DNA of 27,433 nt, from NCBI GenBank assembly GCA_036940085.1, contig JALLBK010000595.1, positions 1 to 27,433 of the forward strand, written 5' to 3'. Both the position numbers and the translations under genes were made by a program. Origin of the DNA: Discostella pseudostelligera (Eukaryota; Bacillariophyta; Thalassiosirophyceae; Thalassiosirales; Thalassiosiraceae). The number at the start of each line of letters is the position of its first letter. Position 1 is the stretch's first letter. Below the pieces are notes generated by a model. That model made no database searches and was not told the origin of the DNA. It worked only from the letters and a program-made list of their open reading frames with translations. Positions 10,148 to 21,280 of the stretch are shown piece by piece.

Positions 10148-10668
10148 CGCGTCGGGGTTAAGTAGGTTGGATTGGTGGGCTTGTAGGGCGGCGAGCGGCG
10201 ACCATGGTCATGGTGAAGGTGTAGAGAGAGGCGGGCTCAAAGTCAGCGTTGAAAACATTATTCATGACAGCCATCTTCGCTAAAATAGACCAGTTGCAAC
10301 AACAAGGAGATTTCAACGACGATGAAATCAGCGCTCGGAAAAAATAGGATCGTCTGTTTGCTGCCGGCACTGTGAAAAAGAGCCTCTCGTCTGTCAGACG
10401 TCGGGGAATGTAGGAACCTCTCTCCCGCCATATCATTGCCACGTGTAACATCTCATATCTCATCAAAGGAATGAAGGATGAGGCGAAATGATGAATCGAG
10501 GGGTAGCTGCTGGCTGCTGGATGCCCCGTACGAGTTGTGGCATATTTGTATTAAATATTACTATCTACATCGAATTTGATGTGGCGACCCCATGCCACGT
10601 CCATGTTTGTGATCCATGTCATCTAAACGAATCCATTGTCAATTGTTGCTCTCAACTCTCTCTCTCCT
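10148..10668. promoter_or_regulatory. SMU1 upstream region / 3' region of the acyl-CoA dehydrogenase gene
   Basis: This 521-bp region lies between two genes on the same strand. It contains a perfect inverted repeat CGTCTG-T-CAGACG (10388-10400), an adjacent GACGTC (10398-10403), TCCCGCCA (10423-10430) and GCCACGTGTAA (10438-10448, with the palindrome CACGTG at 10440-10445). The same three motifs occur in the same order upstream of the acyl-CoA dehydrogenase. A 102-codon open frame on the - strand (10158-10466) has no recognisable features and is not called. Confidence 0.5.
10423..10448. promoter_or_regulatory. composite E2F-like plus G-box element, copy 1
   Basis: TCCCGCCA, seven variable bases, then GCCACGTGTAA. 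The first part is the reverse complement of TGGCGGGA, close to the E2F/DP site; the second holds CACGTG, a bHLH/bZIP G-box core. It lies 276 bp or more upstream of the SMU1 ATG. The second copy at 14229-14254 keeps both parts and the exact spacing. Confidence 0.5.
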
Positions 10669-13539
10669 TTACGCAGCCTCACGGAACACAGTCTTGTCCA
10701 ATGCAGCAAATCGTTCCTCAGTGCCAATCAGTGCTGGTCGCTTGTATCCGGGCTGGGCCTCCTCAGCAGTAGCATGTTCAAACACGTCCACCTGGATCAA
10801 TGCATCACGAAGAGCATCGGCCTTGGCAATCAAGTTCATTTCATCGGCGGTGGGTTCCCTCTTTTCACGTCGAAGCGATGCCGCGACCTTGTCAGCCTCA
10901 ACACAAGTAGGGAGAGCCTTAATGAGGTCAGTCATTTGGTGAATAGTTCCCTCGGGAGCGGAGTAAATACCCTCCTCGAACATGGATCGAATTTCCGATG
11001 GAGTCGTTAAGAGACGAGATACTTCCTTCGTCAAGGTGTCACTCGGGCTGGAATAGGGACGGGTAAGACCTCCAAGAGGGAAGCATCCAATCTTCATCAC
11101 CGTACTTGCAACCGGTCCGAGTGGTCCAGGAAAGTTCTCGGATGCAGCATACAAGGCATCTTGCGCCTCACGTTCCAAACGAAGCATCGCATGCTCAGTC
11201 AACGCCTCCAATCCCTCGATTCCACGACGACGGTGATAGTGGTGAAGAGTGGCATAACCAAGGTAGATTGCTCCCAACGCATCCGCTAGTCGGCCCATGA
11301 GCAGCTCCTCGAACTTCAACCGTCCACCCAAAGTAAAGCAAAGGTCGGCAGTCAATGCAAAGTTATTCGAAAGTCGCAAGAGTTGTTTCTCATGGTAGGC
11401 TAACAAATCATCACCATTCTTGTACGCCGTCTTTGATCGCATGGTGGTGCTAACGGTTGATCCAATGCCTTTGGAAAGCGAGCCAAAGAAGTTGGTGACC
11501 CCATGACCCACAATCTTATGAAATTGCTTCACAAATGTCTGCACGGCTTGCTTCTCTTCCGACGGAGGGAGTTGCAGCGCCTTGAGCAAATCACTCATGT
11601 GTGGATGACAACGAGTGAGTCCCTGTCCAATGATCTGGAAGGAACGAGTCATAATGTTGGCACCCTCGACGGTGATGGCAATGGGCAAACTCATGTAGGC
11701 GTTGCCAATGTAGTTCTTATCACCTCGGCAGATGGCCGATCCGGCGGCAACGTCCATACCACACTCAACAATGCGGCGCCCACGTTCCGTACAATTCTGC
11801 TTCATGACGGAACTGATGACCATGGGTGCTTCGTGGTTGTCTACAATGGCGTTCATGACATCTCCTCCGGCAATGGTGATGAGCCCATCACTTCCAGCCC
11901 GAGCCAAAGCTGTGTGTAAAAGGTTTGGAGACAAAATGTTTAGTACACTATGATGTGAGCATCTGATAACATAGTCAATTGTTTGCGACTCACCTTCCTG
12001 AATACCTCCAAACTCAGCAATGGGCACACGGAACTGCTTTCGAACCCTTGCATACGCTCCAACACCCGCCACGACACTTTTTGCGGCACCAATACTTCCT
12101 GCGGGCAAACTCACACCACGTCCCTCAGCCAAACACTCAACGAACATATTCCATCCGAAACCACATCGTTCCTGCCCTCCTAGGATAGATGTCATGGGAA
12201 TCCAAACGTCTTCGCCCTCCACGGTACCGTTCATGAAGGCGGCGTTAAGCGGTATGTGCCTTGGGCCCATGCGTAGACCTTCATGTCCTCGTCTGTGTAG
12301 AGAATAATGCGGTGTGAAACAAAAAATACAGTCGTTAGACACACAAACCAACTCGTCCTAAATCGCATTGGACGACTTGAATCCAAAATACTTACTCCAA
12401 GAGAGCCACCGTAAATCCCTCATCACCCTTGCCTCCCAACAATCCATCCGGATCACTAAGGTTCAATCCCAAACCGACCACACCAGCCACCGGTGCCAAC
12501 GTAATATATCTTTTCTTGAACGATGCCACCACGCCCAGCTCACCCGTAGTAGGATGCTTCCTAACGACACAATCACTCCCAATAAGTGAGGTAGCATCCG
12601 ATCCCGAATGTGGTCCGGTCAATCCAAAGCACGGAATCAATGTTCCATTCGCCAACCGTGGCAAGAAATATTGCTTCTGTTCATCGGTACCATATCGCAC
12701 CAGTAGTTCGCCTGGTCCCAACGAATTGGGCACTGCCACGGTAGCATTGGCATCAAAACACTGAGTGGCCAATTTGGCCAACACGCAACTCACGGCATGG
12801 GTACTAAATCCCAGTCCACCCCACTCCTTGGGGATTTTCATCCCAAAGAATTTTTCATCACGCATGTAATCCCATGCATCCTTGGTAAAATCTTTCTTTG
12901 TTACCACGTCATGATCGTTTAGGAGGGAGCAGAGGTGGGAGACTTGATGATTAATGAAAGACTCCTCGTCGGGGGAGAGTTTGGGTTGGTAGGTATCGAT
13001 TAAATGTTGGAGGGAGGGTGATCCGCTGAAGATGTCGCGATCAAATCCTGTGAGTTGAGAGTGAAGATACATTGTGGTTGAAACAATGAGAGATTTTTAG
13101 CGGATGAATCAAAACACAAGATTTGACATCATGATGAGGTAGAAAGTGGTGGAACAATGAGAGATTTTGCGTTAGAGTTGCGTTGTCGACATAATCAGCG
13201 TATGAATCAACAGAAGATAAGATAACAATGATTGATGGTCGACTGCTACTAGCACTCACCAATAGTTCCACATCCCAAAGCAATATTTTCCGTCTTGGAA
13301 ATGGGTGGCAGCACCCCCTTGGCCCAACGGTAGACACGTTTGTCAATGGCATGGACGACACCAAGCAGTGTGCGTTGCTGTTGATGATGAATACCAGACG
13401 ACTTGAATTGAAAAGTGCTATTGTTGTTATTGTTGATAGAAGAAGACGGTGGTGACGAGAGGATGGACAGAGAGCGAAGGGTGGAGGAGGTGCCAGAAGA
13501 TTGCAGGCTGGCCCTTGCAGCGGTACGTGATGTTAGCAT
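10669..13539 (-). CDS. acyl-CoA dehydrogenase, bacterial FadE type, with mitochondrial-like presequence; four exons
   Basis: Exons are 13539-13260, 13047-12396, 12292-11994 and 11909-10669 (introns of 212, 103 and 84 nt), giving 823 residues, close to the 814 of E. coli FadE. The joined protein follows FadE throughout: VLPPISKTENIALGCGTIGF and DRDIFSG across junction 1, MKIPKEWGGLGFS, CFGLTGPHSGSDATS (near residues 233-247, FAD/substrate region), FTVALLERGHEGLRMGPRH across junction 2, AFMNGTVEGEDVWIP, VECLAEGRGVSLPA, IAEFGGIQEALARAGSD across junction 3, and the FadE-specific C-terminal domain (DUF1974). It catalyses the first, FAD-dependent step of fatty acid beta-oxidation. The N-terminus MLTSRTAARASLQSS is basic, hydroxylated and free of acidic residues, suggesting mitochondrial import. 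An upstream in-frame ATG at 13644 would add 35 residues. Intron 3 is stop-free and a multiple of three. Confidence 0.92.
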
Positions 13540-14668
13540 GATTATGATTGATGTTGCGTTCAGAATTCTTTGATGGGGTATATCGAGAAAGAGTCGTCGC
13601 CGGAGAGATTGTTTCAGAGATGAGAATGGAAATTGCAAAGGCAAAGGTGGAGCGGTAAGTCAGCGGAACAAAACTGCCAGTCTTTAAAAATGCACGCAAT
13701 ATCATGATGGTAATAATATCATGCCATCGCCATTCAACAGCATCGTCATCTCCGAACGCCGACCGATCCACCGCACCCGCAGCGCCATGCCTGACACGTG
13801 ACGTGAACTTACCCTACGCTGTTCTCTCTATGGAAGATAATATTGGCAATGCAATTAAGATGTGAGCCGAATAGAGGCTTCAGTGATCATGTTCGTCTTG
13901 GCCACTCCTCGAAAAAATGACTTGATGACGGCAAGAACAATGCAATCCAACGCAATGATATGATGGTTCATGGCGAGCAAGGCCGATCTCGAGATCATCA
14001 CAGACACCTTTCATGACACCTTTTGTCGCTGCCGCCGAAAATGAAGGCAGATGCCACAGACAGCAGGAGATGACGCGGTGGATTTGGATTTACTGGAATT
14101 GAGAAAATGGCGGGAAGAGAGAATCTTTCCACTTGATCGCCGTTCATCGCTCACTGAGAAGGAAGAAAGACGTCAGGGTTGAAGGGACTTTATCGCCAGA
14201 GATCGCCCAAAGATAAGGCAGAGTGGCTTCCCGCCAAATATCTGCCACGTGTAAGCCGAAATGGCTCAACCCTCAACTCAACTTGGACGATCGAGTGTTT
14301 GCTTCATCAATTGCATTGAATGATAGATGAGCTGTCTAAAGTGTAATAGGTAGTAGCACCATTAATGGTTTTTATTAATACCAAAATGCAGGGGGCGCTA
14401 TAGAAAGTATGACTTGGTATGAACAAATAATAATGAACCAGCATCGGCATTGTTGTGATGGAGAGAGCGGTATCATGTATGATGTGGGCATCGACGAACG
14501 AACCGCAACCAAATATCTAGACCCTATGCAAACGTTTCATCTCCTCGCATCTCTGATTTTCATCGCAAATTTAGCTGTTTCGGTAACGCATCAATAGTTC
14601 TTGTTCATTACCACTTGGCCTGGTCGAAAGGTGATTTGCTGTTCATGAATATGATTCGAAATGCTATA
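13540..14668. promoter_or_regulatory. upstream region of the acyl-CoA dehydrogenase / 3' region of PP4R3
   Basis: About 1.1 kb with no gene I can support. It has CACGTG at 13795-13800, AAAATGGCGGGAAG (E2F-like core GGCGGGAA at 14109-14116), GACGTC near 14169-14174, and a second copy of the composite element at 14229-14254. The part beyond about 14400 should be the 3' UTR of PP4R3. A 62-codon + strand frame at 14409-14597 has no family features. Confidence 0.45.
14229..14254. promoter_or_regulatory. composite E2F-like plus G-box element, copy 2
   Basis: TCCCGCCA (14229-14236), seven bases, GCCACGTGTAA (14244-14254). The extended first part TTCCCGCCAAA (14228-14238) is the reverse complement of a textbook E2F site, TTTGGCGGGAA. 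The layout, spacing and the upstream GACGTC match copy 1. It lies about 690 bp from the predicted acyl-CoA dehydrogenase ATG. Confidence 0.5.
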
Positions 14669-17600
14669 TCAGCTAGGTAGTCCATTCTCTATCCTAGCAG
14701 TGTCATCTCCATCGTCATCATCATCGTTGAAGTAAGAATCGTCTTCGTCTGCCTGATGAAATTTGCGCTGCATTGCATTGTAAATATTGTAACCGAATGA
14801 GACACGAGTCTGTCTTACGAATCAGTGATGGGTTGGAAAGATGTTGAATATGAAATGTACTCACCTGGTCTTCTAACGCAATCTTGTTCAATGTCGGTCG
14901 TCCTCCTCTTCCATTCACTACAAGACCATCGTCACTTCCATTCACGCTGTGGTTATGATCACCGTCATCACGAAGGGCCGGTTCTTTTCCATGCTGTTCT
15001 TCGGAATTGTGATTTTTCTCAAAGGCCTTCCAAAGTTGTTGAAATGTGGTGACATGAGGGTTGGCAATCTCCTCCAGACTCAAGATTGGTTTGTTGTTGG
15101 CATAAATTGTTGATGGGGATGCCGACTTCTTTGCCGACATATGTTGTGAAGCGATGTAATCAATGAGGGATTTGATATTTTCTTGGCAGATGAAATCGCA
15201 CATCTTTGTTGCAGTGGAGGAGCAAACGGCGGAAGGAGGATTAGATACTTATAACGTGACCTCGTACAAGTTCTGAATAACAGCAGCTCTTACCTCAAGA
15301 ATCGTCGAGGATAGTAGGTTATTTCCCACTGAATTCGACCTTTCACGGAATAAATCAAATACTGGAGCGAATAAATTGTATTGAATGAGGTGACGATGGT
15401 AAAATTCGTCTTTCACTGAGAGCACCGAACGCAGTAGCCTGTACAAGAGGTGGAATGAGCAGGATAAATGAGGCCAGTGTTATTGAAGCAGAGTAAGGAC
15501 AAGAATCTTGCCCACATTCACACTCAACAGAGAAAGGAGCACTTACTTCAAGGAGGCCAATTTGAGACAACGAATACCAGAAGGTGGCCTTGGACCTGTG
15601 ACTAACGTCTCCTCGTGTCGACCCAATACTTTTAGAATGTTACTCAGCATTCGACTTCTCAACACGAAGAACTTCATACGGTGGACATGTGCTCGAACAC
15701 AGAAGCAAAGTATTTCAAGGGTGAAAGATGCTCGGACGGGACATGGTTCAATGGGACAAAAGTGAGAAGGCGCTTCATCGTCCTTTGTACAACCGATGGC
15801 AGACCTGGTGTTGGTTGATTTCCGTGCCTTAAACTCTTGTCGCAACAGATTTGATGTCGGTGGCACCGATCGCGGCACCAAAATTGCAAACTGAAATGGC
15901 GCCACAAGCCAATGGATATACCGATCATAAAATAATGCAAGGAAGGAATTCTGTTCTGACTCGATCGATTTTGCGTCTCCTACCCCAAGCCGACCTCCTT
16001 GCTCATGTACCGAAGGTTGACCACTGTTTCCGCTACTGTAGGCAACATTGACATCAAATTCCTCGTCCAAAAATCCCCCACCTCCGGCACTGCCCAGTGG
16101 AGACGCCGGGCCACCGCCAAACTGTTCCGCAACCATTTCAGTGTCAAGTACAATTCGAATAATTTCCGACGCTTGTAGCAACAGTCCTGCATCAACTTCC
16201 GTAGCCATCACATACAACAACGAGAGTATTAAGTCGTCAGGTGCGCAGATGAAGAGTACTTCCTGTAGATTATTTGGATCTGGTCGATGTAAGGCTTGAT
16301 GATCAGCGACCACGGAGGCAGTGGAGGCTGCATAATCGAGACTATACTTCCGAATCAGGCTAGGGTCATGCATCGTAATCACGCTCAGGATATCAAGTGC
16401 GGCGCCACGTTCCTTCGCGTCGGTAGAGGAGTCCGCGAGTGTGGCCGACAGTAGAGATAGTAAGTTGATATGAGATCCCTGAGATGGCGAGATTTGCTGA
16501 CATAGATGTGCTCTTGGGTCGCGATTCTCAATGTTGTCTATTCCATCATCACTCTCATGAACATCATTGTGGACTTCTCCAGGTAATGATCTAGTCTCTT
16601 TGTTATCATTCCCCCCATTCACATCAACACCTTCTAACGACAGCGTTATTGATGTGCCCAATGCAGCGTCGATGAAATCACCCTTTTCATACTGTTGCAA
16701 CGACATCCGTGCCATGTTGAACAACTCATTCAGAAACATCAAGCACCCGTTACGGCGAATCATCCGGGAGGGTAGTGATGCGTCCTGAGGTGCTACATGC
16801 TGTTGCCATGTCACGGATCGGGATGAATTCGATGATGGAGATGCAGGAGGCGAATCGGGAGAATTATTGCCATGTTCCTCCTCTCCTGTTGCAAACCGGG
16901 AATCGTCATCATGTGTCGCAATCATGATCTTCTCCCTTCCTTCGTCATGACCTTCTTTCCATTTCATACTTCGAATGAAATGCGTTTCCCACCCAAACAC
17001 GCGAATTATGCGAGTAAAATAATTCTCTTCCACATCACCCCTACTGGTCAACGCAACGTCGTCACTCAACTTATCTATCGCCGCGTTATCATTGCTGTCA
17101 TTCTCCATAGACTGCGCCTCCTCTTTGACAGCTTTTGCTGGCAATCTACGCACCGCCATCACACCTCGAATTATATCATTCATCGTAAACTGACCCAAGC
17201 TGACTAAGGCGCTCAAATTACTTTCATCCATCGTGGGCCTTAAAATGACATCACGTAAGTAATTCACGCGGAACAACCGATGTATGTTCATGACCAGCTC
17301 TCCACAACAATCGTCATCGTCCATGGGTACGACTGTATGAAATTTAGCATGCTCGCGAATAAAATTGACGTGATCTGCTTTGGTACGCAATTCAGGATCG
17401 TACTCAAGAATGGCACACGACAGTTCGAAGGCCGGTGCGTCGGTTGTGACGTATTCAATTATTTCTGGATCGTTCAATAGAAGGATAGATTTGATGATGC
17501 TCGCCAGTAGTTTGTAGTCTTCTTCTCGCCGACTTCCAGGGTAAATGTTGGTGCCCTTGTCATCATTACCCCCGCCGTCGGTTCCACCGTCGTGGAACAA

Positions 17601-20510
17601 ACGTAATATTTTCTTCAGATTGGAGCAGTCGTCCGACACCAAATACATCAATAACTCTTCTCGTTGCAATAAAGAAATGTTCATTGTTTGGAACCCCCCT
17701 ACTCCACCCCCATATTGAAAATTGGTTATGTAGTCACGGAGGGAAGGTATGTCGTTCCAAGTTGGATTATTGGATGGTAAGCGAAGAGATAGGTTGTTAG
17801 CATCCTTGTCGGTGTCTTTGATATTTTCAGAGGCGTTACAATCGAAGGAAGAAGAAGACAAGGTTGAGTCGATGTCGATCGAGAATCCATGTTGCTGCCC
17901 ATGTTGTTGCTGTTGATTTTGAATAATTTCCTGGGGGAGAGGATGAAGCGGGGTGCGATTCTTTTCATGATAGCCGTTGGATAAGTGCGTCGATGCCTCT
18001 CTTCTACTGCCTTCCCGATCACCAGTGTAGTTGTCCTCGATCGACGGCGACGCTGGCCTTGTTCCAGTAAATTGTCCACTTGTTACGCTTCCGTCTCCTG
18101 CCCTATAAGAGGCCGCAGCGGCAGCGGCGGCCATGGAAACTGCCATCATATCCTCCTGATGGTGCGCTGCCAAAGAAAAAGAGGATTCATTCCCGTTGTT
18201 AGCAACAGAATCGTGAGTATGAATATGGTGTATCGTCCCGCCTCCTCCTATCCCACCGGAGGACGACAAGGGAGCAGCTGGCGCGGCAGCCTCCTTCATT
18301 ACCACCAGTGGTGGACGAGGCGGCAAAGCCAGTGACTGATGTCCTCCCCCGGAATACACCAGACCCAATTGACGGTCTTCCACGGCATCGTGATCGGGTG
18401 AGTTGGGCGAGATATGCGAGGAGTAATGATGATGATGTTGCGGCTGTGTTGGTGAATGATGTTTGGGAGAGAGCGGTGAATCTAGTGAAGTGGAATGATG
18501 ATGAGGGTGTTGTTGTAGCTGTGGTTGATGGCTGTGATGATGAAGGCCAATAACATGATCGCCTCCTGCCGCTCGTTCTCCTTCTGCTCCCAATCCATCT
18601 GAGTTCCCTACTCCTTGCTCGTGCGGATTATTACTCTTTTTACTAGTGGCAGCATTGCAATTTGCATCCCAAACCTGAGACTGCGGCGAGTTAGTGGTCG
18701 CCTCATCCTGTAAGTCCCCATTCGATATCAACTCTCTCGCTCGAATCTGAACATTTAATATATTTTGCCAAATATCCTTGCATCCCGCATTGTCTTGAAA
18801 GGATAAAGCAAGGTCTACTCCCGTAACGATGGTAGAGGAAGAGGGTGAAGACGGGTGTGCCTCGGATCCATCGTCAATTTGCTTCTGAGACTTTCGCTGC
18901 GACGCGCCGAATGGTTCACACCAAGTGATAATATTGCCTCCCTGACATTGATACGCCGAATCATGCAGTAATACGCGTGTTCGCAATAACACCCTCAGTT
19001 GACACGGAGTTGGCGAAGTTGAAGTGTTTCTGTTGTCGATATTAATATTAGAAACGCCGTCGTTCTGCTGGTGTTGCAGCTGCTGCTCCTCGTCCTGCAC
19101 TGGCATCAATGGAATTTCGGCGCGCATGCACAGCATGGGCTCACCTAGTTCATGAAATGCAGTAGTGGGTGATGAAGATAAGTCGGAGGAGGATGACGGT
19201 GCATTGTGCAAGGGTGCACCCTCTTTTCTCGACGATATTTCGTCTTCCGCTTGCCCATCACTGCTGGTTCCCCCGCCGTTGCCCTGCTGTTGCTTCTGAC
19301 TGAGAGGTGGATCTTGTTGTTGTTGTTGCTCTGGTTGTTGTCGAGGTTTTTGCTGATGTTGCTGTTGATGCTGATGACGAGCGAAATAAAACTGTATCCG
19401 ACCAGTACCACAGTCATCCCACGTCCCGTCGGCATTCAGACTATACAATTTGACACGCCATCCGGGAGGCTGCTGAATCTTCGTCTGCATCTGTATCTGC
19501 ATTGGTTGCGACTGCCGAAACTGTTGTTCCTCCTGTTGTTGAGAAGGGTGGTGGTGGTGCTCCAGGTTGGCAATGGCGACACTACCCTGATCGGTCGATC
19601 GCTCCCCCCCTTCAACTAATTCATCCCCAGTAGTAATAATTGTCGAGGAATTGTCCGGGAATGCTTCATTCCTATCACTATCACTATCGCCGTCGTTGTC
19701 GCCGCTGCGGATTTCGCCATCGTTCGGCTTCAAGTTACTATCTGTTTGATCATGTTGCACTATCTCCCGATCACCGTCGTTTGAACTATGAAAGCGATGA
19801 TGTAATTGCTGCTGTGAATTCTGTCGTTGATGTTGTAGCTCTAGCTCTAGTTGTTGATGCAGTGCATGATGTTGCAGCTGTTGATGTTGCTGATTTGACG
19901 ACGGTTGTTGTTGCTGCAATTGATGCTCAGTCTCCCCCTCCTTCCCGTTGATGTTGACGTCAAACTTATCATTGTCATCAAACTTCTTTGACTTCTCCAG
20001 ATTGTTGATATCGTTGAGATCACCATCCTCGGAGCCAACATTGTCTGAATCAGGAGGTCCACTGCTGGTACTTTTCCCCGCAAGTTCCAGTAGGGAGGTG
20101 GGTAGCAGCCGCTGCATTTTCCTGGAATCGTCATCGTGATCATCATCATTGGCAAAGGAAGAAACAATTTGGGACGCTGTTTTTCGCTTCCGTCCTTTTT
20201 TGCGGAATGTGTGGGAGGATTGGGGTAGAAGTTTCTTCACAAAGTGCAACATACCCACACTATTGTCGCTGTTGCTGCCACCATCTGCCGCGGCGGTTTT
20301 GGCTCTAACTGTCTCAGTAGCCGTCGCAATGTCCCCCTTATCTCCCCCTTCTCCTCCTGGAATGTCTTTCCTGCTCTCTTCCTCCTTAACAAAGTTGCGG
20401 AAAACATCATTGCCGTCGTCGTCGTTGTCATTATTTAACTCGTTGACATTGAGACCAACAGTGAAGGCGACTGTGGCGGTGGTGGTTTTGGTATCAATGT
20501 CGCTTGTCAT
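14669..20510 (-). CDS. protein phosphatase 4 regulatory subunit 3 (SMEK/PP4R3/Psy2), four exons, greatly enlarged
   Basis: Exons are 20510-15547, 15438-15294, 15203-14865 and 14767-14669 (introns of 108, 90 and 97 nt), giving 1,848 residues against roughly 800 in animals. The EVH1-like domain starts near residue 350 ([20 protein letters not shown]), is split by Gln-rich inserts, and ends with [20 protein letters not shown]. The SMEK domain (from about residue 920) includes [39 protein letters not shown] and [18 protein letters not shown]. Joined exons read [20 protein letters not shown] and [20 protein letters not shown], as in the family. The last exon encodes the acidic tail ([18 protein letters not shown]). 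PP4R3 recruits substrates to the PP4 catalytic subunit through the EVH1 domain, mainly in the nucleus. The 350-residue leader and the stretch between the domains are Gln/His/Asp/Ser-rich. The start is the first ATG of the frame. Confidence 0.92.
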
Positions 20511-20830
20511 CCCGTCGTCGTCGTTTTCATTGATGGCAAAAATAGAAGGGTAATCGGCAACCCAGGCAACACTGACGAAGTATCTATGGGGAGAAGCTCG
20601 ACTGAGGGAGTTTTGTGTTGATTAGTAAATGTGTTTGGGCGGTAGCGATGACGGTGGGCGGTGGCAAATTATTCTTGCAGTTGCAGCCCTCTCAAAGAAA
20701 TGATGTGATGAGAAATAATTATGCCTTCCCACATCAATGGCCGACTGCAAATATTATTCAGATAATGGTTGCTAGCAATGCCTCTGCCTGGTGCATCATT
20801 GTCCTATGGGGGCTGATGCTCATTTTGTTC
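20511..20830. other. PP4R3 upstream region
   Basis: This 320-bp stretch lies between the PP4R3 ATG and a short hypothetical ORF. It should hold the PP4R3 promoter and 5' UTR. I see no distinct motif or RNA gene. A + strand frame starting at a TTG near 20615 continues into the next ORF's antisense and is not called. Confidence 0.4.
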
Positions 20831-21112
20831 TTAAGCTTGTTGTTCGTCGTCGTCGTCGGCAATGGTAGAAAGGTAGAGGTGGTCTTGTTGTCGGAGCAAA
20901 CTATCTACGTTTGCATCGTAGGAAATATCGCTAAACCATCTCAACTCTCGCTTCTTGCGGGTGTTGGACAGACGCATCATTTTGTACCCGATCTGGATAC
21001 ATTTCAGTACCGACAATGCTTCGACATTCGACAATGCTTGTCCTTCATCATTCGCCTCTTCCTCTATACTTATTGGTCCAACTTCGTAGTAGACGATGGT
21101 ACTCATATTCAT
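20831..21112 (-). CDS. small hypothetical protein, 93 residues
   Basis: An ATG-initiated frame encodes a charged protein beginning MNMSTIVYYEVGPI, with a central basic segment (LSNTRKKRELRWFSDIS) and an acidic end (TIADDDDEQQA). The acidic/basic pattern and the Asp run resemble real proteins in this window, while the opposite-strand frame (20615-21133) is hydrophobic mainly because it is the antisense of those runs and lacks an ATG at its start. I do not recognise a family. It fits in the gap between eIF2-gamma and PP4R3 on the same strand. It could be a small gene, one exon of a larger one, or chance. Confidence 0.4.
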   Translation of the reverse strand: MNMSTIVYYEVGPISIEEEANDEGQALSNVEALSVLKCIQIGYKMMRLSNTRKKRELRWFSDISYDANVDSLLRQQDHLYLSTIADDDDEQQA

Positions 21113-21280
21113 CAGGGGACTTCCAAGAAGTAGAAAGTTAGAACAACATAAAGTGTAACTGAAACTAGCAACTTATCGGATAAAAGTTAATGCTACCGCA
21201 AGTGACAAGGACGCTCGCTCCTTCACCAGTGGGCAGACAGTTCCCCATTCCACAATAGGGTTAGTGCCTTCATATACTAA

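Noticed and set aside
10158..10466. 102-codon - strand frame just upstream of SMU1.
   Set aside because: No recognisable domain; it spans the motif-rich promoter region and ends 10 bp before the SMU1 ATG.
14409..14597. 62-codon + strand frame.
   Set aside because: Antisense to the likely PP4R3 3' UTR, with no conserved features.
14669..20510. Reading the PP4R3 exons as three separate genes.
   Set aside because: Splicing at the GT/AG pairs restores the SMEK domain order and phase, so they are one gene.
20615..21133. 172-codon + strand frame with a hydrophobic segment that looks like a membrane helix.
   Set aside because: It starts at TTG, and the hydrophobic Val run is the antisense of an Asp run in the - strand ORF.
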